Assembly: GCA_937127165.1 (NCBI GenBank)
Contig: CAKZLR010000015.1
Span: 1-23,269, forward strand
Source of the DNA: an uncultured Candidatus Peregrinibacteria bacterium
GTDB taxonomy: Bacteria; Patescibacteriota; JACMRA01
Length of the DNA stretch: 23,269 nt
Reading direction: 5' to 3'
Under the pieces are notes generated by a model that was not told where the DNA came from, ran no database searches, and saw nothing but the letters and a program-made list of their open reading frames with translations. Position numbers and translations under genes: made by a program. Positions within the stretch are counted from its first letter, which is position 1, and every line of letters starts with the position of its first letter. Below are positions 15,631-22,188 of this stretch, piece after piece.

Positions 15631-16461
15631 TCAGTTTCTGGCGATCAAAACTCGGTCAAATTGGTTAAAATCTTGCCAAATTTCGATCTGCTTAAAGTAT
15701 TTGTGTAAAATTTTTTTAGCTGTGTGTATGTTTCGAGGATCTAGCTCAAATATCACCATTTTGGGTAGTGGCAGTTTTTTTAGATAGTTGTAGATTTTTT
15801 TAAACAAACCTAGTCCGTTATCTCTGCTAAAAATTGCTCTATAAGGTTCAAACTCAAGATTATTTTGCTGTTTGTAAAGTCTGTCGATTAATGGTACATA
15901 CGGCGGATTGCAAACCAAAACCCAAGAGAGACTATCTTTGATTGACTGAGTCAAAACAGGATTTGCAAACAAATTTGCCCGAATTGCCATGCAGTTTGCA
16001 ATTTTGTTTTGAGCGATATTATGCTCAATATTGGTTATTGCTCTTTTAGAAATATCCACCAATAAAACTTTTTCAAAAAGATCTGACAAACTCAGACCAA
16101 TCACTCCAGTACCAGCACACAAATCTACGAGTAAAGGATTTTTTGAAGAAAATTTTTGCAGAATTTCCGCTCTCACTTGATTTAACCAAGCTTCTGTTTC
16201 TGGCCTAGGTATAAACACTCCCGGTTTAACCGTAATTTTAAGATGTAAAAAATTAATATGACTAAGTAAATAGTCCAAAGGATAACCACGGGCCAATTTA
16301 GCTAGTTTAAACTTAATTGTTCTCTGTTCTTGATTACTAAGATTAAACTCTTTCAAAACCAAGTCACTAGAGGTAATTTTTTTTGACCTGCTTTGAGATA
16401 AAATATCAGCTACTAAAAGTTTTTGGGGATATGTCAGATTATAAAAATCTACTAAAGTCAT
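15631..16461 (-). CDS. prmC: Release factor glutamine N5-methyltransferase
   Basis: PrmC methylates the glutamine of the GGQ motif in release factors RF1 and RF2, using S-adenosylmethionine in the cytoplasm, and so speeds peptide release. The 276 residues show the family layout: a helical N-terminal domain (1-75) with GYPLDYLLSHINFLHLKI, the linker FIPRPETEAWL (83-93), the SAM-binding LVDLCAGTGVIGLSL (111-125) and the catalytic NPPY (185-188, in VCNPPYVPL). RPETE and NPPYVP distinguish it from other N-methyltransferases. The start ATG at 16461 gives MTLVDFYNLTYPQKL. It lies 125 bp downstream of glyS on the same strand and may be co-transcribed with it. It ends in TGA, one sign that TGA is a stop in this genome. 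Confidence 0.93.
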   Translation of the reverse strand: MTLVDFYNLTYPQKLLVADILSQSRSKKITSSDLVLKEFNLSNQEQRTIKFKLAKLARGYPLDYLLSHINFLHLKITVKPGVFIPRPETEAWLNQVRAEILQKFSSKNPLLVDLCAGTGVIGLSLSDLFEKVLLVDISKRAITNIEHNIAQNKIANCMAIRANLFANPVLTQSIKDSLSWVLVCNPPYVPLIDRLYKQQNNLEFEPYRAIFSRDNGLGLFKKIYNYLKKLPLPKMVIFELDPRNIHTAKKILHKYFKQIEIWQDFNQFDRVLIARN

Positions 16462-16586
16462 TAAAGGAATAATTAAGATACTTTTAGATTCAGAACTGCG
16501 ACTAACTTACTTTCAACAAACACTACCGTACAGCCGTCTTTTCAATAACCAACAAAACTTTCCCTTTAAAAAACCAGTAACCAAAA

Positions 16587-18017
16587 CTATTTACCAAAAA
16601 CAGAACTATTCAGGTATTTGGGTAATTCATCTAGACTAATTCGCACTTGCCCTAAAGTATCCCTATGTCTTAAAGTAAAGGTCTTATCTTTGAGAGATTG
16701 ATAATCTACAGTTAAACACCACGGCGTGCCGTTCTCGTCTTGTCGACGGTATCTTTTGCCGATTGATCCTTTTTCGTCGTAAACACAGTAAATACCTTGA
16801 CTTCTTAAGTCTCTATAAACTTTTTTAGCTAAATCATCCAAACCATCTTTATCCATCAAAGGTAAAACTCCTAATTTATAAGGAGCTAGTTGATACGGAA
16901 ATTTCATCACTCTACGAGGTTCTTTAGAACCTTCAACCGGCTCTATATAAAAACAATCTACTAATACAGCTAGTACTAGTCTATCCAAACCAAAGGACGG
17001 TTCGATAACATGAGGAATATATCTTCTTTTTTCCACTTGGTTGTGAAATTGCATATCTTTACCAGAATGTATTTGGTGTTGATTGAGATCAAAAGCTCCT
17101 CGGTAAGCACCTGCAGCACACAACTCACCCCAACCAAAGGGGAATTTATATTCTATATCCGTAGTTCCTTTAGAATAGTGTGAAAGCTCGTTTGGTTCAT
17201 GATCTCGCAGTCTAAGATTTTCTTGGCTAATTTTTAAAACTTCGGTAATAAATTTAAAAGAATAGTCTTTTAGCTCTTCAAACAATACTTTCCAAGGAGT
17301 TTGAGCTGGGTCAAAAAAATATTCAACCTCCATCTGTTCAAATTCTCTAGTTCTAAAAGTAAAGTTACCTGGAGTAATTTCGTTACGAAAAGCCTTACCA
17401 ACTTGAGCTATTCCAAAGGGGATTTTTTGACGAGTAGCTCTTTGTACATTTTTGAAATTAACAAAAATACCTTGAGCAGTTTCGGGTCTTAAATAAATAT
17501 CATCACCCTCTTCTTCCAAGACTCCTTGTTTAGTCTTAAACATTAAGTTAAACATTCTAGGCATTGTCCAACAGTTGGTCTCGCCTGTCTCGGGATCAGG
17601 AATATTTTTATCTATCAAAAACTTATACAAATCTTCAGGAGGAGTTTTTTCACCTGCCCAGTTAGCTGGTCTTTCATTGGTGAACTCTTCAATTAGTTTA
17701 TCCGCTCTATATCTTTTTTTAGATGATTTGCTATCCACCAGGGGATCAGAAAAACTAGCTACATGTCCACTTGCCTCCCAAACTTTTGGGTTCATTAAAA
17801 TTGCTGCATCCAAGCCAAAAATATCATCTCTATCGTGTACCCAGTATTTCCACCAAAGCTGCCTAATGTTATTTTTTAGTTCTACCCCCAGAGGACCATA
17901 ATCCCAAGTGTTGGCAAGTCCTCCATAAATAGCACTACCTTGAAAAATGTATCCTTTGTGGTTGCAAAATTTAGCAAGTTCTTCTAAATTGTTAACTTTG
18001 TTTTGGCATTCTGTCAT
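16587..18017 (-). CDS. glyS: Glycyl-tRNA synthetase, single-chain alpha2 type
   Basis: This class II enzyme charges tRNA-Gly and is of the alpha2 type, not the alpha2beta2 bacterial form. The 476 residues begin with LEELAKFCNHKGYIFQGSAI and YGGLANTWDYGPLG (residues 31-44), the usual motif 1 area of this form. An insertion follows, holding a helical part, EKTPPEDL and the GETNCWTMPRMFNLMF stretch. RPETAQGIFVNF (177-188) and motif 2 at 207-230 (VGKAFRNEITP, FRTREFEQMEVE) bind the substrates, IEPSFGLDRLVLAVLVD is motif 3, and the C-terminal domain (from about 385) binds the anticodon. No residue of the core looks damaged. A good promoter lies 42 bp upstream. prmC follows 125 bp downstream. Confidence 0.96.
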   Translation of the reverse strand: MTECQNKVNNLEELAKFCNHKGYIFQGSAIYGGLANTWDYGPLGVELKNNIRQLWWKYWVHDRDDIFGLDAAILMNPKVWEASGHVASFSDPLVDSKSSKKRYRADKLIEEFTNERPANWAGEKTPPEDLYKFLIDKNIPDPETGETNCWTMPRMFNLMFKTKQGVLEEEGDDIYLRPETAQGIFVNFKNVQRATRQKIPFGIAQVGKAFRNEITPGNFTFRTREFEQMEVEYFFDPAQTPWKVLFEELKDYSFKFITEVLKISQENLRLRDHEPNELSHYSKGTTDIEYKFPFGWGELCAAGAYRGAFDLNQHQIHSGKDMQFHNQVEKRRYIPHVIEPSFGLDRLVLAVLVDCFYIEPVEGSKEPRRVMKFPYQLAPYKLGVLPLMDKDGLDDLAKKVYRDLRSQGIYCVYDEKGSIGKRYRRQDENGTPWCLTVDYQSLKDKTFTLRHRDTLGQVRISLDELPKYLNSSVFGK

Positions 18018-18058
18018 AATTAGATTCTATTTTAGAGTAAGATAAAGTGATTAATTTT

Positions 18059-18086
18059 TTTATAAAATTTTTATAAAAAAAGTCAA
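18059..18086 (-). promoter_or_regulatory. Promoter of glyS
   Basis: On the minus strand TTGACT (18086-18081), a 16-bp AT spacer and TATAAA (18064-18059) form a near-consensus promoter. The transcript would start near 18052 and leave a leader of about 35 bases before the glyS ATG. The leader has no Shine-Dalgarno sequence. Confidence 0.6.
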
Positions 18087-18130
18087 ATTTTAGATTAATC
18101 TGTTAATTTAATACATTTTAAATGTTTAGT

Positions 18131-18150
18131 AATGAAAACTAATGAAAACT
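18131..18150 (+). repeat. Perfect 10-bp tandem duplication
   Basis: AATGAAAACT occurs twice in a row (18131-18140, 18141-18150). Each copy contains an ATG, but the frames opened by both ATGs close within eleven codons. Ten is not a multiple of three, so the duplication would shift any frame crossing it. It lies just before a frame that stays open into the next gene. Confidence 0.8.
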
Positions 18151-18247
18151 CTTTATAGAGAGTGGCTCAATTAAATCATCAGGCTCGGGAATTCCTCTTG
18201 AGAAGAGAGAAGTTATAAACCTAGAGGATGATTTTAATGAAGAAGAA

Positions 18248-18643
18248 ATGATAATAATTCTTATTTTAATAAACAACTTGATATATGAATCATTTAAAAA
18301 TGAAATTTCACCTGTATGGCTAGATTTTATAGCAAAAGAATTAATTCACCGTGTTAGAGTATGGTTGACAGATAAGATTGATAGAAAGATGACAATAATA
18401 AAAGTCTATCAAAAGAATGTTGAACAATTAAATCGTTATATTAAAGATAGGCAAATAGATCCGAACGATGCTGAGAGTGTTGAAAAGGTTATTTCTCAAC
18501 CAGATCTTCTTCCAATTTGGTTTTTGAAAATTAGTACACTTTTTAAAGATTATAATAATTCTATTCAAATTCTAATTTTTGTTCTAATAGCAATCGCAAT
18601 GCGAGATTTGTATCCTAAATTAAAAGAATTGAAAAAAAATTGA
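18248..18643 (+). CDS. Unrecognised 131-residue protein with hydrophobic ends
   Basis: I do not recognise this protein. From the ATG at 18248 it has a short hydrophobic start (MIIILILINNLIYESF), a charged helical middle (ELIHRVRVWLTDKIDRKM, then NVEQLNRYIKDRQIDPNDAE) and a hydrophobic segment near the C-terminus (SIQILIFVLIAIAM, about residues 104-117), followed by a basic tail. It is probably membrane-associated. The same frame stays open upstream to a TGA at 18143-18145 and reads plausibly as protein (SGSIKSSGSGIPLEKREV, then INLEDDFNEEE), but contains no ATG, GTG or TTG. The true start may therefore be further upstream, lost, or a rare ATT/ATA. The gene converges on the next one with only 8 bp between stops. 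Confidence 0.55.
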   Translation: MIIILILINNLIYESFKNEISPVWLDFIAKELIHRVRVWLTDKIDRKMTIIKVYQKNVEQLNRYIKDRQIDPNDAESVEKVISQPDLLPIWFLKISTLFKDYNNSIQILIFVLIAIAMRDLYPKLKELKKN

Positions 18644-18651
18644 AACATATT

Positions 18652-19002
18652 CTAAATTATAGTTTGCAGTGTTAAGTTCTTATACAATTTAAACAAATTT
18701 AAACAGGTAACTAAAATTCCACCTATCGAAGCAAAAATTCCAAAAACAGGAATCAATGATAATAAAGCTAAAACAAAAATAGCAACATTTCCTTTTTCTG
18801 TTCCTGTCTCTTCGATTATAGATAAAACAAGGTTAGCAATAGTTAATGGTATTAGCCACCATGCCACCAAAAAATAATAAAACATTAAAATCGCCCCAAA
18901 GACACCCAAAACGAAACCTACCACCACACAAAGACTGAGTAAAAATTCTATCAAAATAATCAGGTTTATCTCCGCTACTTTTTTTGAGTCGTTTAGCAGC
19001 AT
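18652..19002 (-). CDS. Small multi-pass membrane protein, function unknown
   Basis: The 116-residue product is almost entirely hydrophobic, with about three membrane segments: near residues 12-34 (LIILIEFLLSLCVVVGFVLG), 35-62 (ILMFYYFLVAWWLIPLTIAN and following) and 75-105 (VAIFVLALLSLIPVFGIFAS). A short acidic loop (SIIEETGTEKGN) separates the second and third segments. The overall look recalls DUF4190- or DUF4870-like small membrane proteins, but I cannot assign a family. It is convergent with the 131-residue gene and divergent from folD, which starts 143 bp away. Confidence 0.65.
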   Translation of the reverse strand: MLLNDSKKVAEINLIILIEFLLSLCVVVGFVLGVFGAILMFYYFLVAWWLIPLTIANLVLSIIEETGTEKGNVAIFVLALLSLIPVFGIFASIGGILVTCLNLFKLYKNLTLQTII

Positions 19003-19145
19003 AACTAGCTGCTAGTTAGTGTTATTTTTGTAGTAAATGTCAAATTACAACTTCTCAGAAGAGTAAATAACTTGTTAAAATGAAAGTAACACCACAAATC
19101 GAAAAACTTGTCTAAAAAATAAATTTCTATTTTTGTCAGTTAGTT

Positions 19146-19994
19146 ATGATTCTAGACAATACCACCCTCAAAGAAAATTTTCAAAATTGGCTACATACTC
19201 AAATTTTGTCTTTACCCACCACTCCTGTGTTAGATATAATTCAGATTGGTGACGACTTTGCTTCTAACAAATATATTCGAACCAAACAAAATATTGGTCA
19301 AAAAATAGGTATCTCGGTAGTGCTACACAAATTTGTAATGGATACAGATCCTTCCATAGTACAGCAAATTATCGATCAAGCAAATTACAATCGACACGGA
19401 CTAATTATTCAACTTCCAGTTCCCTCAAATTTTGATCCATTAGTTCATAATTTGAATCCTAGTATTGATGTGGACATGCTAGGGTATAAATCCTTTGAAA
19501 TGTGGGAAAAAGGCTTCTTGCCACCAACTATCGGAGCTATTGATCTTACCTTGAAATTTTTGCTTGAACCAGATCAAAAGTCTATTTTTGAGTCGTTTAT
19601 TACTAGTAAACTTGATCTAAGTCACAAAACTGTGGCTATCGTGGGTAGGGGCAAGCTTGTTGGTACTCCTGCCATAAAATATTTTCTTGATAGACAAGCT
19701 ACTTTGATCTCCATAGACAAAAATACCAAAAACCCAAAACAATTAACTAAACAAGCTGATATCATAGTTACTGCCACCGGTCAACGAGGTTTAATTGACC
19801 AAAGCTGGGTTCGTACTGGCTCGATTGTGATTGATGCTGCCACTAGCGAGTCAAACAACTCTATTGTGGGTGATGTGAACATATGTAAAATGCCTGATGA
19901 TATATTAATCTCTCCTAGTCCCGGTGGCATAGGCAAGCTTACCGTGCTGTATCTTTTTTATAATTTGTTGAAATTAAAGTCTCATTTTGTTTAA
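19146..19994 (+). CDS. folD: Methylene-THF dehydrogenase/cyclohydrolase (FolD), divergent
   Basis: FolD interconverts 5,10-methylene- and 10-formyl-tetrahydrofolate through an NADP-dependent dehydrogenase and a cyclohydrolase step. The 282 residues keep the family core. The catalytic tyrosine and lysine are in SNKYIRTKQ (Tyr43, Lys47), GLIIQLPVP holds the active-site Gln (Gln89), and SIDVDML corresponds to the usual KDVDG (Asp110). The Rossmann part has VAIVGRGKLVGTPAIKYFL (about 163-181), ADIIVTATGQRGLID, GDVNI and ISPSPGGIGKLT, where TPVPGGVGPMT is normal. The usual PCTP reads PPTI here. The sequence is thus divergent at several conserved loops but no key residue is missing. ATG 19146 is preceded by no Shine-Dalgarno sequence. 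Divergent from the small membrane-protein gene. Confidence 0.92.
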   Translation: MILDNTTLKENFQNWLHTQILSLPTTPVLDIIQIGDDFASNKYIRTKQNIGQKIGISVVLHKFVMDTDPSIVQQIIDQANYNRHGLIIQLPVPSNFDPLVHNLNPSIDVDMLGYKSFEMWEKGFLPPTIGAIDLTLKFLLEPDQKSIFESFITSKLDLSHKTVAIVGRGKLVGTPAIKYFLDRQATLISIDKNTKNPKQLTKQADIIVTATGQRGLIDQSWVRTGSIVIDAATSESNNSIVGDVNICKMPDDILISPSPGGIGKLTVLYLFYNLLKLKSHFV

Positions 19995-20028
19995 TGATGA
20001 TTAATCCCAAATTTCAACAATCTTTTGA

Positions 20029-20103
20029 TTAATTTTCTTCTACATTTTTTATTAGTTTTTGGGATTTTTCAAAAAGCTTTTGTTCCACTTCAACTTCTGC
20101 CAC
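20029..20103 (-). CDS. Tiny open frame of 24 residues, doubtful
   Basis: On the minus strand a GTG at 20103 opens MAEVEVEQKLFEK, then SQKLIKNVEEN and TAA. The composition is that of a charged amphipathic helix, and a stop codon sits two codons before the GTG. No Shine-Dalgarno sequence is visible. It may be the debris of a longer gene. It is too short to judge from sequence alone. Confidence 0.15.
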   Translation of the reverse strand: MAEVEVEQKLFEKSQKLIKNVEEN

Positions 20104-20200
20104 GATTTACTCTTCGACTTGAGTAGTTTAATTTTTTTCTTTTCTGTTTATTCTATACTTGCTAAACTTTTGCCCACAAAACTTTCACGTGGCTACATCA

Positions 20201-20323
20201 TTATCGGTCCATTGGGTCAACTGTTGTACGAATAACATAAACGTCACCTTTATCCAATACAAACAAAATTATCAAGAAAAATAGCAAAATCTCAACACTT
20301 TCTGTCTTATTATTTGAAAACAA
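20201..20323 (-). pseudogene. Remnant of a GDYXXLXY-type membrane protein
   Basis: The minus-strand frame from 20323 to 20201 (TTG start, no ATG) encodes about 40 residues: a polar start (FSNNKTESVE), a membrane helix (ILLFFLIILFVL) and GDVYVIRTTVDPMDR before TAA. Proteins of the GDYXXLXY family have a membrane helix followed by a strand ending in a [T]xPVDPxD[L/F]RGDYV motif. Here the frame stops exactly where RGDYV should follow, and the next bases read NDVAT in another frame. This suggests a truncated or frameshifted copy; the family assignment is from memory of the motif. The rest of the 470-bp gap after folD shows only the doubtful 24-residue frame and AT-rich sequence. Confidence 0.33.
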
Positions 20324-20466
20324 TACTATGATTTCAGTTAATTAAGTTTAAATTGAATTACCAAATTCTAATTTTTTACTAACAATATTCGAAACCTAAA
20401 CAGAAACTCCCAAAAGGAAACTTTTAAACTTTAGAAAGTTTGATTTTTCTAAAAATCTTTGGTTTT

Positions 20467-20543
20467 TGGTGGACCCTATCGGATTCGAACCGACCACCTC
20501 CTCGGTGCAAACGAGGCGCTCTAACCAAATGAGCTAAGGGCCC
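20467..20543 (-). tRNA. tRNA-Ala(TGC)
   Basis: The minus strand folds into a complete cloverleaf. The acceptor stem GGGCCCT/AGGGTCC has the G3.U70 pair that identifies alanine tRNA. The D arm is AGCTCATTTGGTTAGAGC, the anticodon stem CCTCG/CGAGG with loop TTTGCAC gives anticodon TGC, and the T arm is TCGGTTCGAATCCGA. The discriminator is A (20470), and CCA is encoded (20469-20467). It lies 27 bp downstream of tRNA-His on the same strand. Confidence 0.97.
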
Positions 20544-20570
20544 TACCTAACTATGAAAAACTATAAAATA

Positions 20571-20647
20571 TGGGGCGATTGACGGGGCTCGAACCCGCGG
20601 CCACTGGTACCACAGACCAGCGCTCTACCAACTGAGCTACAACCGCC
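20571..20647 (-). tRNA. tRNA-His(GTG)
   Basis: The minus strand folds into a complete cloverleaf with anticodon stem CTGGT/ACCAG and loop CTGTGGT, giving anticodon GTG. The extra G at position -1 pairs with C73, the hallmark of histidine tRNA (GGCGGTTG with CAATCGCC). The T arm is GCGGGTTCGAGCCCCGT. CCA is encoded at 20573-20571. It is probably co-transcribed with tRNA-Ala downstream. Confidence 0.97.
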
Positions 20648-20683
20648 AATTCTATACGAGAAAACCCGTTCTAGGAAAAAACC

Positions 20684-20720
20684 TTTTTGTAAAAATGTCA
20701 AGATTGCCTCTTTACAAAAA
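20684..20720. repeat. 10-bp perfect inverted repeat before tRNA-His
   Basis: TTTTTGTAAA (20684-20693) and TTTACAAAAA (20711-20720) are exact complements separated by 17 bp. On the minus strand a TTGACA (20701-20696) lies in the loop and a run of six Ts follows the stem, just upstream of tRNA-His. Either a promoter or operator region for the tRNAs or a terminator is possible; no good -10 box pairs with the TTGACA. Confidence 0.45.
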
Positions 20721-20787
20721 CTAAGTTGCTTATTAACTTTAACTTTCTTATTTTACATTAATTTAATTTTGTTGATAGGAGTTTCTT

Positions 20788-20874
20788 TTGGCTATTATGG
20801 TGAAGAAGGTTTTTGAAAGAACTTTTACACAGTCCATATCTAGGTACTACTTTGAGCAATTGAAGGTATTTTAA
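20788..20874 (+). CDS. Possible 28-residue basic peptide gene
   Basis: A TTG at 20788 lies 6 bases after AGGAG (20777-20781), the strongest Shine-Dalgarno match in the window. The frame encodes MAIMVKKVFERTFTQ, then SISRYYFEQLKVF and TAA; an in-frame ATG lies three codons later (20797). The peptide is basic and aromatic-rich. Its first residues recall some bS21 ribosomal proteins, but the rest does not follow that family and it is too short. It may be a decayed gene, a leader peptide or chance. Confidence 0.28.
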   Translation: MAIMVKKVFERTFTQSISRYYFEQLKVF

Positions 20875-20930
20875 CTTTTTTATGAAACATCGCAGATGAG
20901 ACAAAATTTAGAACATTCTTTGTTAAATTT

Positions 20931-20974
20931 TTAACAAATCTTGTTAAAAAATTATATCTAAATTTTAGGATAGG
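20931..20974 (+). promoter_or_regulatory. Candidate promoter and ribosome site of the PriA-like gene
   Basis: TTAACA (20931-20936), a 16-bp spacer and TATATC (20953-20958) could drive the gene that starts at 20981. The -35 box lies in a perfect inverted repeat, TTTGTTAAA/TTTAACAAA (20919-20927, 20930-20938). A Shine-Dalgarno-like AGGA within TAGGAAAACGATG is close to the ATG, unlike for most genes here. Confidence 0.35.
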
Positions 20975-20980
20975 AAAACG

Positions 20981-22039
20981 ATGCCTTTTTATCAAATTTT
21001 ACCAAAACAAAACTTACCTATTAAATTTTTAACATATTTTTCAGAGATTGGGCTAGACACAGGACAGATTGTACAAATTCCTATTAAAAATAAAATTCGG
21101 TTAGGACTAGTAGTTGCCGAAACTCAGAAAAAGTATATAACTGATAAAACAAAAATTAAATCAGTTAGTAGACTTTTAAAAGTTAAATTTTCTCAGGCTC
21201 AAATCAATTTTTTGTTTGCTTTTGCTTATAACACATTTAACACTCCAAACAATGTTTTGGCAACGATGCTTAACCCAATAGAGATGCTAACTCAAAAGTA
21301 CTGGCAACAGATTATACCTAATAACGATACAAAAATTACTTCCGAAAATCAAGAAAAAAACAACCAAAAAGTAGACGATAATCTAGAAACCTCGAAACAA
21401 CCTAAAAAGGGCTTTAATAAGCTAAAAATAGAGATTGTTCAAGATGACATTTTATTTCGTATAATATACATTATACGAAGTCAGCTGCAAGAATTACCCA
21501 AAAGACCAATTTTGATAATCTTTCCAGAAAAAAAACAATTATTTTCTGTTGTTGATCAAATTTTATCGGATTTAAAAAATTTTAAAGTTGATATTTACAC
21601 AGCCGAAAAAAATTCTTCCTCACAACAAACTGTAGCTAATATTATCACTAGTCAGGCTGAAATTGTTTTGGCCACTAGACACGGTTTATTTTTACCGTGG
21701 CAAATTGCTCCTAATTTGATTTTACTTGACGAAAGCAACTCTTTGTATATCCAAGATCAAAACAAGCTTTATTATGATACTCGAGATGCTTGTTTTATAT
21801 TTTCTCAACATTTTGTTACAAATTTAACATTTATTACTACCCTACCCTCAGTTCGACTTCATATTTTTAATTCTAAGGAGCTTTTCAAACAGTTAATGAT
21901 AAACAAATCAAATAAAAATAAAAAACTTCTTAAAATTAAATTATTAAAGAGAAATTTTAAGAGAAATAATTTTTTTGATCTTTTGGAGTTATTAGAACAA
22001 GGTTTATATGAAAACCAAATTTTTAGTGATGAAGATTAG
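20981..22039 (+). CDS. PriA-like primosomal protein, short and helicase-dead
   Basis: PriA reloads the replisome at stalled forks. This 352-residue protein matches only the N-terminal half of PriA (about 730 residues). Residues 1-110 resemble the DNA-binding domain (GQIVQIPIKNKIRLGLVV, then the helical part ending NNVLATML). A polar linker (112-145) follows. The helicase-like part keeps the order of motifs but not their chemistry. The Walker A GxTGSGKT is replaced by VQDDILFRII (153-162), FPEKKQL stands for the VPEIxLT motif, ATRHGLFLPW (231-240) for GTRSAxFxPF, DESN (250-253) for DEEH, and TTLPS (286-290) for the SATPS motif. The zinc-binding module and second helicase half are absent, and nothing downstream continues them. 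ATP hydrolysis is unlikely. Actinobacterial PriA is a known precedent for a motor-dead PriA. Confidence 0.75.
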   Translation: MPFYQILPKQNLPIKFLTYFSEIGLDTGQIVQIPIKNKIRLGLVVAETQKKYITDKTKIKSVSRLLKVKFSQAQINFLFAFAYNTFNTPNNVLATMLNPIEMLTQKYWQQIIPNNDTKITSENQEKNNQKVDDNLETSKQPKKGFNKLKIEIVQDDILFRIIYIIRSQLQELPKRPILIIFPEKKQLFSVVDQILSDLKNFKVDIYTAEKNSSSQQTVANIITSQAEIVLATRHGLFLPWQIAPNLILLDESNSLYIQDQNKLYYDTRDACFIFSQHFVTNLTFITTLPSVRLHIFNSKELFKQLMINKSNKNKKLLKIKLLKRNFKRNNFFDLLELLEQGLYENQIFSDED

Positions 22040-22084
22040 ACACTCATCTAAAAGTTGTTTGATATCGTGTTAATCTACACTTAC

Positions 22085-22105
22085 CTTGATTGGTTTCTAG
22101 TCAAG
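22085..22105. other. Hairpin between convergent genes
   Basis: CTTGATT (22085-22091) and AGTCAAG (22099-22105) form a 7-bp stem with one G.T pair between the convergent PriA-like and PurP-like genes. No T-run follows on either strand, so a terminator role is doubtful. Confidence 0.2.
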
Positions 22106-22188
22106 ATGATAAAATGACGGAAAAAACGTTAAAAATGACAAAGTCTCAGATCCACAAATTTAATAGGTCTTGATTGTTATCTCTAAAA

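Noticed and set aside
17575..17901. 108-codon plus-strand frame inside glyS
   Set aside because: It is the antisense shadow of a well-conserved synthetase; no motif or ribosome site supports it.
20788..20874. Ribosomal protein bS21
   Set aside because: Only the first residues (MAIMVKK) are alike; the length and the Arg/Lys-rich tail of bS21 are missing.
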